Source: Danio rerio
Lineage: Eukaryota; Chordata; Actinopteri; Cypriniformes; Danionidae
DNA length: 64,000 nt
Assembly (NCBI RefSeq): GCF_049306965.1
Contig: NC_133185.1
Coordinates: 17,272,001-17,336,000 of the forward strand
Reading direction: 5' to 3'
Within the stretch, counting starts at the first letter, position 1. Every line of letters starts with the position of its first letter. This document shows positions 24,754 through 40,860 of the stretch, one piece after another. Below the pieces are notes generated by a model. That model made no database searches. It saw only the letters and a list, made by a program, of their open reading frames with translations, and was not told where the DNA came from. The translations under genes and the position numbers were made by a program.

Positions 24754-24784
24754 AACATTTATATAATTTTTAATTTTCAATAAA
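24080..24784 (+). CDS. lrp13: Cytoplasmic tail, stop and poly(A) signal (exons 19-20)
   Basis: Exon 24080-24197 encodes a basic juxtamembrane RRARAAR segment and an acidic tail containing FANELYDPEE. Exon 24712-24753 adds VPISSIITTPVVS and TAA. AATAAA lies at 24779-24784, only 26 nt past the stop, so the 3' UTR is very short. The family endocytosis signal is FxNPxY; here the aligned motif is FANELY with Glu where Pro is expected. Confidence 0.75.
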
Positions 24785-25127
24785 AAATAAATATTAATTG
24801 CAAGATATAGTGTTGTTCACTTCCTGGTCAGAAAGATATTACATGGAAAAGGGGCTTTAGTGCTTTTCGCATAAATTACATGTTGAAATGTCAGTTGTTT
24901 GAAATTTTTAGGAAACATTTATGCAGTACTTCAATACAGAAACCACACAATGTACATGCCTTAGGCTGGAGTCATTTCAGTCTGTTTCAATGCACAAGCA
25001 TTTGATTATGCAAATTCTACTTTCAATACTCTACTTCCAGCATCTCCCCCTTTGTGAAACCTAACCAGGAGGAAGAGCCAGTGAATCAATGTCTTTATCA
25101 CAGTTTTGGGGAGAGAAAAAATTAGGA
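24785..25127. other. Intergenic, nothing recognised
   Basis: Sequence just downstream of the receptor poly(A) signal. AT-rich, no open frame or repeat family recognised. The next stretch without features, 25691-26075, is likewise blank. Confidence 0.4.
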
Positions 25128-25690
25128 TAGCGCTCCTCCTACTTCAGTCTCCACATCAAAGTTCATAAAACCAAAGGTCAAGGTGCTCCAGGATTGGCCA
25201 GCCCATTCACCAGATATGAATGTTATTGAGCATGTCTGGGGTAAGATGGAGGAGGAGGCATTGAAGATGAATCCAGTGAATCTTGCTGAACTCTGGGAGG
25301 GCTGCGTAAACGCTTTCTTTGCCATTCCAGATGACTTTATTAAGTTACTTGAGTCATTGCAGAGATGTATTGATGCAGTCCTCCAAGCTCATGAGTATCA
25401 AACACAATATTAAATATTTTTCCACTGCACCATGAATTTTATATTCTATACTCTACATCATTTCTATTAAGTGACAATACTTTTGTCTAAGCAAACTCAG
25501 ACCTTACTGTTCTAATTAAATAATTAAAAATCAAGGCATGATCATTTTATTTTTATAAAATAAGTGTAATCTAGAAGCCTTTGCCTTTTCTTATAAGCCG
25601 CTTCTGATACCAAATGATCAACTAGAAGTCAAGTTATTAGTTGTTCTGCCTAACCTTGGATAGGCGAAAAGATTGATTTCATCAATGTTT
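25128..25690 (+). mobile_element. 3' end of a Tc1-family transposon, transposase C-terminus
   Basis: The frame at 25183-25410 encodes LQDWPAHSPDMNVIEHVWG..., the D-D34-E region of Tc1 transposases: SPDxNxIEHxWG carries the last acidic residue. It ends at TAA after HEYQTQY. The 5' two-thirds of the gene is missing. Downstream sequence is shared with the relic at 23558-23980, and both copies stop at the same CTTGGATAGG block. Confidence 0.75.
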
Positions 25691-26083
25691 ATTCAGAGGG
25701 CAACACTCGTTTTGACAAGTGAAGAGTATAATTTCTCATGCTAAAAGTATCTGGATATTTGTACAATTTGACAAGACTATTCATAAAGTGTAATATTTTG
25801 AATGTCACATCAGTATTGGTATAGATATTACTGATGTTTTTAGCTCGTAATGTAGTCACCAAATAATGTAGTGATGATTTGAATTTATCAAATATTATTT
25901 TGATATTTTATCCTCATGCAGGGCACCAAATATTGTAGTGATAAATTCTTTGGTTTGTCTCAAATAAAAAAATCTCGGGGACGCACAAACAATCGCTTGA
26001 AGAGAGTTTTAGCAAAGTTGAAAGTATTTTAGGGAGGCACTACTAATGTTAGTTGCTGTTCCAATCTTCCCGTTACCTTACAG

Positions 26084-26265
26084 CAGGGGTGTCCAAAGTC
26101 AGTCCTGGAGGGCCGGTGTTCAGCTGACTTTAGCTCCAACTTGCTTTAACGCATCTGCCTGGAAGTTTCTAGTAAGAGCTTGATTAGCTTTAGGCGTGTT
26201 TGATTAGGGTTGGAGCTAAACTCTCTAGGACACCGGCCCTCCAAGATTGAGTGTGGACACCCCTG
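26084..26265. mobile_element. Short palindromic hAT-type MITE with 8-bp target duplication
   Basis: 182 bp with long TIRs starting CAGGGGTGTCC and ending GGACACCCCTG. The flanks CCTTACAG (26076-26083) and CCTTAAAG (26266-26273) form an 8-bp duplication with one mismatch, as expected for hAT. Confidence 0.8.
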
Positions 26266-26499
26266 CCTTAAAGGCTTTTGTTTCTTCTTAAAGACAGTGA
26301 GGTACTGTATAATGCATGCATAGCGAACATTGTGTCAACCCCCTTCAAACATCAACAGACTTCAAGTTTATTACAAGCAAAACCTTTTACAACCAACCCA
26401 ACAACCATTTTTTAAGGGATGTTTTATCCTTTCTCTAAGGTAGTATTGAAAAGATGTTGCCTTTCAATTCCATGTGGGATGTCAGCCAATGTGTGACTG

Positions 26500-27265
26500 A
26501 CATTTTCATAGTCGTAGTTAATATTAAAGCGGTTTTAAAAAGTCTTACATCCTTTATTGTTAAGGAATTTTTAAAAATTCCCTGCCGCTGAAATTTTGTA
26601 AAATGCAGTTTTTAATGAAATCAGTCACTGATGTTTGTGTTGTGTATTACTAATTATTTTATTTAAAACACACTGAAGATCGTGTTTCTCAGTGGTGATT
26701 CATTTGTGTTAGTGGTGTTACTGTGTTTTTACTCATCACATTAACAAAATGCTGACATAATATTTATCAATCAGATAGATTGATAAAGAGTGTGTATGTG
26801 AAGTTTCAGCTCATAATACCACACAAAAAATATAACTTTGAAACTGCTCCTTTTGGGCTATTACTTTAAATTCAATTAAGATTGTGCTCCCATGCAGCCT
26901 GGTTTTCAAAAGAGGGCGGAGCTTCAATTCCCACTGTGGTAGATTCAGAATCAAGTGTAACTCCAATGCTAATGAGGGCAAAGAGCTAATAGTATAATAT
27001 GATTCTACTATAGCCTATGCTCTTTGATGAGGGAAACATCTTAACTAATGGGCGGGGCTTTGTTTCTGCAAACTGTTTTTATGAAGTGTGATAATAAAAA
27101 ATAATGTTTAGTATTAGAAGTAAAAATGTACTTCTAATGGTAAATTATTTGTGATTTTAAAAAATATTAATTGTTTACATTAGAAGCTGGATATATTCAT
27201 AAACTGTTGCCGCACGTGCACATACACACAACTGTTTAAATAAATGCGATTTTTGCATAATAGAT
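26500..27265. mobile_element. Old TIR element, its 3' part shared by both duplication units
   Basis: Contains GAAGTTTCAGCTCATAATAC, a module also seen at about 47500, and ends GCATAATAGATCCCCTTTAA. Its right part, from about 27070, aligns with 43595-43735. The insertion therefore predates the local segmental duplication. Superfamily not determined; ends resemble TTAA-target elements. Confidence 0.45.
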
Positions 27266-27473
27266 CCCCTTTAAAACAAATAATACATAAGCTCCTAATT
27301 TGTTGCATTATCATATTTTTTCTGTAACTGACTGCATGTGCTGATAAAAATCAAGAAATTACTTCATATAATTAACCTCTAATATTTCCAATATTGTAGC
27401 CTAGGTTACATCAGTGGTAACCCTAAAAAAACATTACATGTGAACTTTAAATAATTTGTACAACAAACGTATA

Positions 27474-28882
27474 TTAAAGGGGTGGTCCAGAATGTAATTT
27501 TAAGGCTTGGTTGTGTTTAAGATGCAAAGCAATGTGTGCTCATGTTTCACTTGAAGGAAATCGTGTCTCACTTTGAATATACACAGCTACTCAGCTAACA
27601 TGAAAACGACTGATATATTTCCTAGTTCCTCTGAAAGGCACGCCCTTAAGTGACTCTGATTGGTCATCGTTATAATGTGCTGCGATTCGCGGATCAGCTC
27701 TACGTCACGCCCGTACAAGCACGCAGTTTTCTGCTGTGTAAACTGCTCTCTCAAATAAAATCTGACAAGTGTCTGTAACGAGTGAAAATGGGGTGCAGCT
27801 CCTTTAAGAGAGTTTGCCATTGTATGTGTGAATGTGTGAACTTTCTGTAACAAGCGTATGTGCACGGGAGTTTTTTTATTTATTTTTTTTCCCTTGCTCG
27901 GATTAAGTTATTTTCTGTAATATATCGTGACAGAAGAATAAAGCACAAGATGTGGGATGAGACCTGTGTGAGCCTTGATTTATTTTTCTGCTGCTACCAT
28001 GAGTTAGGTGAGCTATCTTGTATTTTTATTAACTCAATGCGTTACACGACGTCTTTCACATATATCCGGAATATGCAGGTGTAAGTAAGATGAATCATCC
28101 ACATATCTTTTGCGACCTCATTATCTGAGATGTGAAATGCATGGAAAAGCTGCATGGAGAATCAATGCAAAGTCGTGCACACACATAAGAGACACTAACG
28201 CGCTGGTGGAGTATGCATGTATGTATGTGTGTGTGTGTGTGTGTTTACAGCAGTTTGACTGTTAAATATGAATTTGTAGCTAAATCGTTTGCGGTGCAAA
28301 GCAGCATTTCCCATTGTTTACATCGTTGTTACACCATGTCATGATCGATTTAAACAAATAAAAACACTTACAGGTTGTAGTACACAGCTTCGAGGTAATA
28401 TTTAAACGAATCCAGCACTGAACTGGAAGAGATTCTGAAGCTGTGTTTTGTCAAATCATGCTTGCTATGTATTCTCTGGAACATAATTAATATTGAACTG
28501 TAAGCTCTTCTGTCTTTGTGTCGTGTCCTTTGGAAGCCCAAATACAGAAACAAACGAAGCTCTGTGGAAAAAGCTGTGTTTGGACGCATTTTTAGCTCCA
28601 TCTCTGCTATAACGTTACAGTGCCTCTGGCCAAGGCCCTTAGCTGCGCAGTGTGTGTGCGCAGTAAACGAACCTTTGTAATCTCACACGGGGTGGAAATA
28701 TTTTTTGTAGTCCCCAAAATTCGTTCATGGTAGGCTTTGCTAAGCTAACTCTGTAAAAACCAAGGTCTCCCTTTACATTAAACTTGAAACTTTTTACATT
28801 CAGAGATGTTGTTTGTTCACACAGCTACATTACACATCAACTAAAGTTTAAAATATGATATCATAGTAGACCACCCCTTTAA
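27474..28882. mobile_element. TTAA-flanked DNA transposon (piggyBac/Kolobok-like), non-autonomous
   Basis: TTAA at 27474-27477 and 28879-28882, with TIRs AGGGGTGGTC and GACCACCCCT. About 1.4 kb, no transposase frame, a short (GT)n at about 28226. It is absent from the paralogous position in the second unit, just upstream of the block at 44012. It lies directly 5' of the E-box/TATA-like block of EGF-TM gene 1. Confidence 0.75.
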
Positions 28883-28889
28883 AAGGCTT

Positions 28890-28955
28890 ACCCTAAACGT
28901 CCTCACGTGATCATATAAAGACGCTGCGGGAAAGATGAAGGCGGAGGGAGACCAG
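28890..28955 (+). promoter_or_regulatory. Conserved promoter-like block of EGF-TM gene 1, cut off by an insertion
   Basis: CACGTG E-box at 28904-28909 and TATAAA at 28914-28919. The block aligns with 44012-44080 of the second unit, where it runs straight into the putative 5' exon. Here a 3.8-kb transposon follows at 28961. Promoter function is inference from conservation and motifs. Confidence 0.4.
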
Positions 28956-28960
28956 GGGGC

Positions 28961-31900
28961 TATTCCAGAAAGCAGGTTATGTGACATACCCGGGTAAGTT
29001 TGAGAATCAGCAGATAACCTCAGCTTTGGTTCCAAAATCGAAGGTAACTTCTGGGGTATGTTAGGTAGCCATAGCAAGTTATTCTCTGAAGACAACTTTT
29101 TCCGGAGCAGGTTATCTTCAGAGAATAAGTTGCTATGTTCCAGAGTTTGTCTGTTTCAGAGAGTTTACTGAGCATTGCATGGTCTTTTGATGAGTATTCA
29201 TGGACGTAGAAGCACAGATATAACTTTCTCACAACAAAACAAAATGTGTATAAGTAGGTCTTTTCATAACCAAATGTACATTTGATTTAAATGAACGTTA
29301 TCGTTTTCAAAAGAATTGTTAATGTATTTAACAAACCTTTTGAAATCAAACGTGACAAACCACGGGTATGCGCTTTACCATAGAAAATGTAATGTGTATT
29401 TATATAGCGCATTTATTGTGTATGGCCATACACCCATAATGCTTTACAATCATGAGGGGGGAGGGGGGGGTCTCCACATCACCACCAGTGTGCAGCATCC
29501 ACTTGGATGATGCGAAGGCAGACACAGGACAACGGCGCCAGTGCGCTCACCACACACCAGCTATTGGAGGAGTGGAGAGACAGTAATAGAGCCAATTCAG
29601 TGGATAGGGATGATTGGGAGGCCATGACTGTAAGGGCCAATTGAGGGACTTTGGCCAGGACACCGGGGTTACACCCCTACTCTTTACGAGAAGTGCCATG
29701 GGATTTTTAATAACCCCAGAGAGTCAGGACCTCGGTTTAACGTCTCATCCGAAAGACGGCGCCCACTGACAGTATAGTGTCCCCTTCACTTTTACAGGGC
29801 ATTAGGACTCACACAGACCGCAGGTTGAGCGCCCCCGGCATTCAGTGCAGCTCTTTATTCGCGTCAGGGCATTTTAGGCAACTGTACAATGTGGCAATAG
29901 CGTGTAGGACCATCTGTACAGTATGCCTGGCACTGAACTGTTTTATACACTTTTGTACAGTTCCTTGGTCATAAACCACTGCGTATTTTTACACAGATGA
30001 TTCAGAGCGCGGCAATAGTCGAAGGACAGTGCATCATTAAATAACAACGTAGTGCACAGCGGAGCGATTTCAAATTTCACATAAAGATCACATGTTTTTC
30101 TCTCTTTCTCTTTCTGCACCCTCACATTTTCTTTAGTTTATATATAATATTAAAAGGGGTGGCAGCTTTGTCTTTTGTAGGAAAATATATCCATATTTTA
30201 AGATGCAGGACGCCGTTCATTTGTATACATCCATTCATGCACACACACCTGATACATTTTTTATATAATTTTTTTCAGGGTTTCTAAATGCTATTGTGTG
30301 CAGTAACTGCAGCCAGTTTTAAAGCTCCATCAGTCACTAAAGGACACTGATAATATGAAATCTGCCCATAGTATAAATGTGCAGGTACAACTTTTTTTTT
30401 TCTGTCCTGTTTTTTTTCTGCAAGGCTTGAAGCATACGCTGCTATTCTGAACCAATAGTCGGAAACAAAGCAGTTGAAGGATGGCGTGTTTAAATCCATT
30501 ATTTATCTAATTATTGTAATCTGACTCCATTAAAATTGTTATCATCGATAAAGAGAAAGAATCTCTACGTCTTAAAGCAAGCAATGTTGTTTATCTAGTT
30601 AAATATTTGAATATACAGACATTATAATAAAACAAACAAACATACTGTATAAAGAAATTAGCTGTAACATATGCACTGCTGAACAACAAAGACAGTGAAA
30701 CTGCCTTTGTTAGCATATGAGGCTACGCACTGGTGTGCGGGAGATGCAGAGTAAAAGCCGTTCTCCCAGACCAACAGTACCTTTCCTTATTATACTCCGA
30801 GCAAAGCATCATCAAACATGAGAACAAAAAAACAACCCCCAAAACCAGCTGAACATGAGAGCAAAGTTGAGGAGATAAAATGGGGGAGAAGAACATTAAC
30901 AAACTCTCCTCAGGCCATGACTCAACAATAGCAAATATATTGAAATACAACCAATCAATTTGTCTGTTGATTTCATCACTACAAAGCTATAAGTCATAAA
31001 CTGTCAAACGGCACCAAACATGACAAAGTTATATGAAGGAAGATCACGAGCAGACGAATTGTGTATGGTTAAAAGGACATGGTTACTGTAAGCAAATTGC
31101 AGAGATGTGTATTGGAGCTGTGAGGAACTCTGCCACTACAGGAGGACCCATCCCAAGTTAGGAATGTCTCAGTAGTCCTTCATTAGCATAGAAGAAATAT
31201 ATAAGAGAAGAATATATAATATTTTCTCATTTTACACAACTATAAAACTCATCACTGCTTCCACTTACTAGCTCTTAAGTGATGATGACCCCACCTCATT
31301 ACTATGTTGAGGCGAAATAGCTAATTTTCAGGGAGTAAAGATTCAAGTGAATAATACAAATATAGTGAAAAAAAAACATTGTGTAAAGCAAATGGTGCTT
31401 TATATAATGTTTCTTTTAACTGTTTTTGTATTATACAATTGAATCAGTACTAGGCACTAGATTGTTACTTGCTGGAAGACAAAGGATACCCTTTTCTGCC
31501 TTATTTGATGCCACCATACCTGCAGCCTGACCCAGAGGAAACCTCAGTGACCCAAGCAGACCAAAGAGATAAGAGTGCTAAGAGACATGACTTGTCAAAT
31601 TAATTAAATAGTTTGGTCTGAAGCACTGTTCATTTATTTAGTTGTTGAAATGAAATGAATGATTTCTTTACATTGCTTTATACACACACCTTGCAACATG
31701 TAACATATTTTTTTCCTATACATTTCTCACCTTAAGGTTATGCTCATGAGACTTTTTTATCTTTGAAGATGGACCTTATAAAGCTACTTTAGAATTAAAA
31801 TAAACAAATAAAAGATTGTTTTATGATACAACAACGAAATTCAAATATGAAAGAAAAACGAAAAATTATTCTTTCACTGTTTGTTAGTTAAGGCAGAAGA

Positions 31901-32780
31901 AATTTAATCTGCATGCAAAACAAAACAAAAAATGTAAAAAGAACCCTAAAGTTACCTCACAACAACCACTTACAACTTTGACAAATAATTCAACCACTGA
32001 TTAGCCTTAATAAAGGGACAGAGCAGCTCCTCAGTTATTTGGTGGCCTAAAGCAGTTAGACAGGCCTCAGCCTCCTTTCTGTTAGCTGCATGACAAAGAA
32101 TATTCTGGAGTATTTAATACATAGCTTCAGTAGTCAAATATTACTTTTTAAGAGAATGTTTCTGTTTAATTTTGACTTTTTAATTTTTGACTTTTCTTCT
32201 AGAGTTCTCCAGAAGGATTAATTTCTATAATTACTACTCATTATTATTGTGGCCTTAATAAATTAATGGCAGGAAAATTAAATGCATGAATGGTTAAACA
32301 ACATACTTTAAAAGGATGTTAAAATTATATTTAATTTTTCATTACAATAAAAGGTGGCAAATTGTATTAACTACTGAATTTTCTCTTATTATATAATATT
32401 TTTCTTATCTATTTATTATCTTATATTTCTTTCCTTCGTTAATACAGATGTTTACTGTTTTTTTTTTTTTTATATATATAATCGGCTTTAATTCCTCGTA
32501 CGCCAGTATTAAAACCTCCAACTCCGCCTCTGTAAAGTGCGTTGCCTTTTTTTCTCATGGTGACTTTCTATGATGACTCTTGAATTCGGCTATCTACTAA
32601 AAATGCCTTCAGGTATATGCACTGTGAACGCATTAACCCGCGGTTATCTTCAGGAGGTTGATTTAACTAACTCTTATCACCTGTTTTGGAACCGACATAC
32701 TCACGGCAAGCAGGTTTTGGGTTAATTAACCGAGAGTTCAGAGTTTAGCATATGGTAAATTAACCCAGCTTTCTGGAATA
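28961..32780. mobile_element. 3.8-kb TIR DNA transposon, non-autonomous, with an inner repeat
   Basis: Left end TATTCCAGAAAGCAGGTTA; right end TAACCCAGCTTTCTGGAATA, i.e. a 13-bp perfect TIR with a further matching GGTTA. A local palindrome (TATTCTCTGAAGA and its inverse) sits at about 29081-29128. About 29390-29850 is a separate common fish repeat (AAGACGGCGCCC..., GACCGCAGGTTGAGCGCC). No transposase frame is seen. The paralogous unit is empty here (about 44080-44086), proving insertion after duplication. Superfamily not determined; a clear target duplication was not found. Confidence 0.65.
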
Positions 32781-32786
32781 CAACCT

Positions 32787-33106
32787 AGAGCTCACTGTTT
32801 ATCGACGGCCGCATGGCGCGCATTCAAACACATACACACAACCAACAGTGATTTAATTGCTGTTACTGCTGCTATATTTACCTGTCCCTATTTGTTCTGT
32901 CAGCTAAAGTGGTACAGAACAGCAGGAGTCCGGTTTCTCTGAGTTTACCCGTGCTGTGGTAAAAGGGTGGGTCTGTTTTCTGCTTGGGCTTTCTTCAGCT
33001 CTCTTTACTCATTTGTATACATTTGTGTATTGTAAGCTGGGGACCTACATTTTTGCATTCCAGTTTTGGTTTTGACTGTTTTCCACCTTTGACTTTGGCA
33101 AAATTG
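32787..33106 (+). promoter_or_regulatory. Putative 5' untranslated exon of EGF-TM gene 1
   Basis: Aligns with 44086-44390 of the second unit. Ends in a conserved donor, CAAAATT|GTGAGT. Upstream ATGs give only short frames (for example ATGGCGCGC, 12 codons), so it appears non-coding. Exon status rests on conservation plus the donor; no transcript evidence. Confidence 0.35.
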
Positions 33107-33610
33107 TGAGTATTTGATCCCTTGCTGTAGTTCTTGTGGCTTAGGAAGTTTAGTTGTTGTTGTTTTTTTCTTTCAAAGGGTCCATTTTCATAAAATGCCA
33201 TGATGTGCTTTCACAACTTTTAAGGACTTGTGTATTAGATTCCTTCACATGTTAAATAGTTTTTAGAAGTTGCTTTAAAATAATTAGATTATCTCTCCAT
33301 AAAAGTTTAGTTTTTATTTTATCACCTCTTTTATAAATAATTTGTGTTTAATAATACTTAATGCATAGGCTCTCAATTTACAGCTATTTATCAAAAACCC
33401 TTTTTAGAAAAGTCTCAAAATGATCAAATGAGGAAAATGAATAAAATCTAATATTATTCAACGGGTTAAAATGTAGAAGTAATTCAGAATACCTATCAAG
33501 AAAATAATTATCATGCAAGGATGCTTTCAATTGAATAAATGTGGCAACATTGTTGCATTTTAAAACATATTCAAACAGAAGGCAGTTGTTTTGCAATCTG
33601 AATGCTTAAA

Positions 33611-34138
33611 CCCCCTTTGAAATTCTTTTTCTTTTTTTTAATGTTTCCCAAATGATGTTTAACAGAGCAAGGAAATTTCACTGCTGCCTGATATTATTTT
33701 TTTCTTTTGGAGAAAGTCTTATTTGCTTTATTTCGGCTAGAACAAAAGCAATTTCAATTTTTTTTAAAACCATTTTAAGGTCAAAATTATTAGCCCCTAA
33801 GCTATATATTTTTTCAATAGTCTACAGAACTAACCATCGTTATTCAATAACTTGCCAAATTACCCTAACCTGCATAGTTAGTTAACCCAATTATCTAAAC
33901 CTAAAGCCTTTAAATGTCTCTTAAAATTGTATAGAAGTATCTTGAAAAACATCTAATTAAATATTATATACTCTATAAATATTATTAGTGTAAAAATAGT
34001 ATATATGCTATATAAATATTGTCATGGCAAAGATTAAAGAAATCAGATATTAGAAATGAGTTATTAAAATTATTTTGTTAGAAATATGTTAAAAATTGCT
34101 CCGTTAAACAGAAATTGATGAAAAAATAAACTGTATAT

Positions 34139-34192
<54 letters not shown>
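33611..34192 (+). mobile_element. Partial copy of a TA-target MITE, running into (GT)n/(GA)n
   Basis: Matches the complete copy at 48017-48570 (AACAGAGCAAGGAAATTTC, AAAATTATTAGCCCC, AAACAGAAATTGATG). The right terminus is replaced by (GT)n at about 34143 and (GA)n at about 34168-34190. It lies in the first intron of EGF-TM gene 1 and is absent from the same place in the second unit. Confidence 0.65.
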
Positions 34193-35138
34193 TAGAGCTT
34201 TTAAAGGTATTTTAATTTAATTTGTGGTTGAATAAATGCATTTGCAATTACCATAAAATTCTTATTTCACTCAGACTTATAGTAAATCTCATTGTGAATT
34301 TAAAAATGCAAATCATAAAATAAATATCCTCTTTTGTCTATTCAGTCTATTAAGTGTTTTGTTTGTTTGTTTTTAGTGATATAATAAAATGTTTTCTATG
34401 GCTTGTGAAATTACTAATTTATCCTGAAAAGCATTTAGGTGTAAATGTTTACTTCTATCTGGTTTCACTTTTCCTAGAGCACTTTTTCTTTTTCTTTTTT
34501 TTTCCCAGGTTATCCTACTTTTCCTTATCTCTACTTTAAAAAAAATAAGTCGTCTTAACTAACATGGTGGCACAAAGATCCTTTAATTACAATTTTTTTT
34601 TTATGGAAACTTACAAAACTGTCTCTATCAAGACAAACAATTAAACTTTAAAATGGTTTGTCTGCGACATCGCTAGGCATGGGCTGGTATAATTCTTACG
34701 GTATGATAACCTTGGATAAAAATATCATGGTTTCAGTGTCAAGGTATTTTTATTATTGATCCAAAATAAGTTATTTTTAAATGTTTGGGTTAAAATCAAC
34801 TTTTCCCCATAATTTTTTGTAACAGTTGATGTTGATGTTCCTTTTATTGCTGAATATTTTGTTGCCCTAAAAAAACTTACTAAAATCGTTGTGAAAAACT
34901 TGTTAAAAAAATAAATGTACACATATCTTAGAAACGATATTGCAGAAAGCTTTGAACGTTTTAAAACCTTGACTTTTCCAAAACGTGGTATACCTTGAAA
35001 CCAGTTATAGTCCCATGCCTAGACATTGCTACAACAAAGGTGATTTTGTAAACTTTTTGAACTTCAACTTTTTTTTTCTTGAATCAACATTTGTTTATGC
35101 AGATTTTGTGTGCTTTCTTTTTTGCTTCATAGTTCAGC

Positions 35139-38562
<3,424 letters not shown>

Positions 38563-39039
38563 CATGTCTTAATGCGTCATTCCAGAGAAAAGGTATGTCG
38601 TTCTGCATCACATAAATCATTATTGCTCTCACTCAAATCAACTTTGACCTCAAAAAGATAACTTGTTCTCTTTTTTTTTTCTCTAAACAGTACAGACAAC
38701 ACATCTCTTACACGCTACATGAAAGAACATTCTAGCATTACATTTAAATTTATATTCATTGTGCATGAATTAGAGCTGTGCTGTTGTTAGAAGAATAGAA
38801 GTGTCACTGAATGTACTCCACAAAAAGTATTTTAGGTCAAAAAGTGCATAAAGTTCACAAGATTTTTTTGGATTATTTTTCTCCTGTACTTGCGGGGGCC
38901 ATACATGTGCATTCAAATAAAAGAAACTAGTTGCTGAGACATGCCAAGCATTTCAGTGCTATTGTGGATTTAGATTAAGGTCATGCGTGACAGGAGAGTC
39001 TGAATGACTGAAAGCAGATGAGATTCGTAGACTGATGGA

Positions 39040-39598
39040 TCAGTATTTTTCTTTGACGTGTTCATGATATACAGTCACACTATTCTCAAGGCCCTCTGTT
39101 GCTTTTAATTTTGTAATTACACAACTGTTTACTGTGCATGATATATTTATATTAACATTACAAGCTTTCTGTACAGTATTTTCTAATAAAGATTTGTTTA
39201 TGACTGCTAATTTTTGTCTTATTTCAGGCAAACTGTCAGACTGATTTAGTGTTCTTTGTGATACATTTTCGCATGAAAGTATTATTTTATCTAATTTTTC
39301 CCAATTTGTGTCTTTAATCATGCTAATTATGTTTTTATTGAGGCTATGTACGACAATGATGTAGTGAAAAACTACTAAATGAACAGATTCCCTGGCTTTT
39401 TTATAAGTGAAGTTTATTCATAAACTAATTTCGAGAGGATCGCGTGCTTATGATTGCTTTCAGCTGGACCCGCATTATCCAATTGACAATGTACCAATCA
39501 GACGATTCCTAAGCTACTATTAATACCCTAAGTTACGTATCACAGCTCTCTTCGTTTTGAAGAATCCCCCTCTTCCACCCCTCCTCCTTCCTAGATGG
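39040..39598 (+). other. Downstream flank of EGF-TM gene 1, matching unit 2
   Basis: 38370-39340 aligns with 46960-49640 of the second unit, interrupted there by two transposons. It includes the candidate 3' UTR exon starting 38691. 39350-39598: nothing recognised. Confidence 0.45.
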
Positions 39599-39757
39599 GT
39601 GGCACGGTGGCCCAGTGCTTAGCACTGTTGCCCCACAGCAAGAACGTCTTTGGTTCTAGTCTTTCCCAAACCAGCTGATGTTTCTGTGCGAAGTTTTCGT
39701 GTTCCCCCTGTATTCGCGTAGGTTTCCTCCCACCATCCAAAAACATGCAGCCTAAGT
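39599..39757 (+). mobile_element. Truncated, diverged DANA SINE
   Basis: Head GGTGGCACGGTGGCCCAGTG and body GTGCGAAGTTTTCGTGTTCC, stopping after AAACATGCAGCC. The tRNA B-box region is mutated (TTTGGTTCTAG). No target duplication seen. 39760-40010 after it is unrecognised; 40010-40450 aligns with 49680-50850 of unit 2. Confidence 0.65.
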
Positions 39758-40540
39758 TTATAGACTTATACAAATCAACATCCTAGACATGCTACAACCA
39801 AGTACTTATCTCTTTAAAGAGCACCTACTTTTTGCTCTTCAGCCACCATGACAGGGGAGTTCTCGAGATCTACCTGAGCTTAAACTCTCCTCTCGTCTTG
39901 CAACTGGAGGGAGCACCAGGCTCGAGGATCTTATGAGCTCAGGGCTCTCTCCCGGGACAGCGTGCCAAACAAGCTTTATAATCAATCATCAGCTAAGTGT
40001 GAACTCTTGAAGTTGTATAAAATTCACATTTACAAACATTTGTGAAAGCTGTTGAAAATGTATTATGCCAAGCCAATTAGATGGCACTGTCAGCTCTATA
40101 GTAAACAGTACCTGTAGGAAAATCACGATAAACTCTTTGTTGGCTAATGTCTTCCTGTGTTCTGTGCCAATCCAAAAACATATTCCGTCAATAGTGAGGG
40201 TTTTTCAAGTTTGCCGTGTGTGTATGTCTCTCATACTGGTTGTAATATTTGTGAAGTAAATGCAGTTTTTTTAACTCCTGAGCAGCAAAAAAAAAAAAAA
40301 AAAAAACCACTGTTGCTGTTTGTTTGTCTGCACTTGCCTTTTAAAATGGACAAGTACTGCACTGCGCAAGTCTACATACCTAACCTGTAATATGTCCAAA
40401 TTGGGTGATATTAGATTAAAACCATAGCAGTGGCATACTTGCATTTTGAAACTTTTGTTTAAAGTTATTGGGTTTTTTTTTAGTCTTTAAAATGTCATTG
40501 TTGTTTGAGAAGGGAAAATGCATTAAATGTCTAGTTTTTT

Positions 40541-40860
40541 GGTTGAAAAATTTACAATCCCAAACCATAAAAAGTTGGGACATGTAGAAAATGCAATAAA
40601 AAAAAGAAAGTATTCATTTCTGAATTTACGTTGACTTGTAATTCATGGCAGACAATACAAAAGTGTGCTCTTCATGATTTTTGTTTTTTTTTATTCTTGC
40701 AACACATTTCAAAAATTGTTACAACAGTAAAGCATTTACTACTTTTTAATGTTCCCATTCTATTTCACAACACTTACAAGACGTTTAGGGACACCAAGTG
40801 ATAAAGTGTTTTAGGTGTAATTTTCTCCCATTCTTCCTCCAAACAAGTCTTAAGGTAAGT
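40541..40860. repeat. Interspersed repeat of the AAAAAGTTGGGACA type
   Basis: Contains TACAATCCCAAACCATAAAA, AGTTGGGACATG, GAAAATGCAATAAAAAAA and a later CAACACATTTC...TTGTTACAA block, a pattern common in fish genomes. I do not assign a superfamily. It sits just upstream of the decayed LDLa exons. Confidence 0.45.

Noticed and set aside
28961-32780. A transposase gene inside the 3.8-kb TIR element
   Set aside because: All frames are 60-80 codons and show no DDE or helix-turn-helix motif; the element is non-autonomous.
32820-32870. ATGGCGCGC start in the putative 5' exon as the EGF-TM gene 1 start
   Set aside because: Stops after 12 codons and the paralogue's ATG at the same place stops after 9.
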